DNA from: AM-2324 sp042091035 | GTDB taxonomy: Bacteria > Bacteroidota > Bacteroidia > Chitinophagales > Saprospiraceae | Length of the DNA stretch: 5,304 nucleotides | Assembly: GCA_042091035.1 (NCBI GenBank) | Contig: JBELIG010000221.1 | Span: 1-5,304, forward strand | Direction of reading: 5' to 3' | In this document: one piece after another, positions 4,141 to 5,304 of the stretch | Position numbering within the stretch: the first letter of the stretch is position 1 | Layout of the letters: each line of letters opens with the position of its first letter | Made by a program: the position numbers and the translations under genes | The notes under the pieces: generated by a model | What the model saw: only the letters and a program-made list of their open reading frames with translations | Databases searched by the model: none | What the model was told of the DNA's origin: nothing

Positions 4141-5304
4141 ATGAAACAACTTTTTGAAAAAAAATCTTGGTGGAAGCTATTTTTAGCTGCCTTTGGTACA
4201 CTGATAATAATAGGATCTTTGATCTATACCAAAAACATTGTGGATGTCCTCTCGCAAGATGAAAAGACAAGAGCTGAGAATATCCTCGTTGCTGTTAATG
4301 CAATAAATAGTCCGAGCGGACAAGATGACTATTCCCTTCCACTCCATATCCTTCAAAGCAATAAATCCATTCCTGTAATACTCGTTTCGCATACTGGACA
4401 GATTACAGACGGCATTAATTTTGGAGAAAAAAACGATTCCGACACTACCTATTTGAGAAAAAGGCTTGATGCATTAATTGAATCAGGGGCAGAACCTATC
4501 GTAGATGATGGAGGTCAAATGCTTTATTATGAATCCTCCATTTTTATTGATTATCTGAGCTTTTTTCCTCTTATTCAAATCTTTCTGATTGCTACTTTTA
4601 TAGCTATAGGATATGTAGCGTTTTCTTCTATCAGAAAAGCTGAACAAAATAGAGTGTGGGTTGGAATGGCGAAGGAGACTGCCCATCAATTAGGAACTCC
4701 AATTTCAGGAATCCTAGGCTGGGTTGAACATTTAAAATTTATTCGAGGACAAGACGAAGAAATCAAAGAAATAGCCGATGAAATCGCAAATGACTTGACA
4801 AAATTGGACTTGATTGCAGATCGATTCTCCAAAATAGGATCAGAGCCTGAATTAAGTGTCCAAGAATTGAGCCCTGTCCTGGAGAAGAACTTTGCTTACA
4901 TAGAAAAGAGAGCTCCACGTAAAGTAAGATTCGAAATAAACAAGCAAGAATCGCCAGGGCTTTATGGAAAAGTCAATCTACATCTACTCGATTGGGTCAT
5001 GGAGAATTTACTGCGAAATGCACTGGACTCAATTGGGAAAGAAGGTCTTATCTCAGGTTCAATACATTCAGATCAAAATTGGGTTCATATAGATATATCC
5101 GATGATGGAAAAGGCATTCCTTCCAACAAATTCAAGACCGTCTTCAAACCAGGATACTCCACAAAAAAACGGGGTTGGGGTCTTGGACTATCCCTTGCAA
5201 AACGCATTGTATCAAACTATCACAAGGGGAAAATATTTGTCAAAGAATCAAGCGAAAATGTAAAAACAACCTTTAGAATAAGTATACCTTTGGTAAAAAA
5301 AGTA
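4141..5304 (+). CDS. Two-transmembrane sensor histidine kinase (no stop before the right edge)
   Basis: 388 codons are open from the ATG at 4141 to the last base; the C-terminus looks almost complete. An in-frame TAA directly precedes the ATG, so no longer start is possible. Residues 12-29 form transmembrane helix 1. About 108 residues (30-137) form a periplasmic sensor part of no family I recognise, and 138-161 form helix 2. Only about 20 residues separate helix 2 from the H-box, so there is no HAMP domain. The H-box is MAKETAHQLGTPISGILGW, with phospho-acceptor His182. The catalytic ATPase domain follows, with N-box WVMENLLRNALDS (N289, N293), G1 box D321-D-G-K-G325 and, after the FKPGYSTKK lid segment, G2 box GWGLGL (345-350). 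It should phosphorylate itself and then a response regulator, which is not in this window but may lie just downstream. No Shine-Dalgarno site is visible. Confidence 0.93.
   Translation, partial: MKQLFEKKSWWKLFLAAFGTLIIIGSLIYTKNIVDVLSQDEKTRAENILVAVNAINSPSGQDDYSLPLHILQSNKSIPVILVSHTGQITDGINFGEKNDSDTTYLRKRLDALIESGAEPIVDDGGQMLYYESSIFIDYLSFFPLIQIFLIATFIAIGYVAFSSIRKAEQNRVWVGMAKETAHQLGTPISGILGWVEHLKFIRGQDEEIKEIADEIANDLTKLDLIADRFSKIGSEPELSVQELSPVLEKNFAYIEKRAPRKVRFEINKQESPGLYGKVNLHLLDWVMENLLRNALDSIGKEGLISGSIHSDQNWVHIDISDDGKGIPSNKFKTVFKPGYSTKKRGWGLGLSLAKRIVSNYHKGKIFVKESSENVKTTFRISIPLVKKV

Noticed and set aside
4076..4689. Several minus-strand open frames opposite the histidine kinase
   Set aside because: The plus-strand kinase explains the region completely, with every catalytic box in place; the antisense frames are short and lack family features.
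785..5304. One functional system joining the T9SS gene, the UDP-glucuronate gene and the kinase
   Set aside because: The dehydrogenase has its own promoter and terminator and the kinase is divergent, so adjacency alone does not link them.

Overview
The window looks like a chromosomal segment of a Bacteroidetes bacterium, probably of the Cytophagales/Flavobacteriales type. The signs are low GC, a porQ-type gene of the type IX secretion system (T9SS, restricted to this phylum), a signal peptide ending in ..FSQ, a good match to the phylum's TTTG / TAnnTTTG promoter, AT-rich leaders mostly without Shine-Dalgarno sites, and a histidine kinase with the HQLGTP and KRGWGLGL motifs I associate with this phylum. 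The family assignment is inference; no taxonomic marker is present.

Layout. Five genes lie on the minus strand and are read right to left. They are a UDP-glucose 6-dehydrogenase (3877-2621, interrupted by a 100-N assembly gap), a MORN-repeat lipoprotein (2517-1870), a PorQ-like outer-membrane protein (1861-785), an ECF sigma factor (665-108), and the first 43 codons of a gene overlapping the sigma gene, probably its anti-sigma partner (130 to the window edge). On the plus strand, a divergent two-transmembrane sensor histidine kinase starts at 4141 and is still open at the right edge. About 263 bp separate the two divergent genes.

Transcription. The dehydrogenase appears to be a single-gene unit, with a well-matched promoter at 3966-3995 and a hairpin terminator at 2562-2600. 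The lipoprotein and porQ form a tight pair: the ribosome-binding site of porQ overlaps the stop codon of the lipoprotein. The sigma gene and the gene after it overlap by 23 nt. A 119-bp spacer with two perfect inverted repeats separates porQ from the sigma gene, so it is open whether all four are one operon.

Function. PorQ belongs to the cell-surface attachment complex of the T9SS. The lipoprotein sits in the same envelope and is translationally tied to it. The sigma/anti-sigma pair and the kinase are signalling genes with no target visible here. I see no transposon, CRISPR array, defence system, tRNA or rRNA. I do not find a convincing new multi-gene system. The points most worth a second look are the hidden overlapping gene at the left edge, the TTG start and hairpin leader of the sigma gene, the coupling of porQ to a strictly periodic repeat lipoprotein, the mis-sized assembly gap, and a stem-loop before the kinase.
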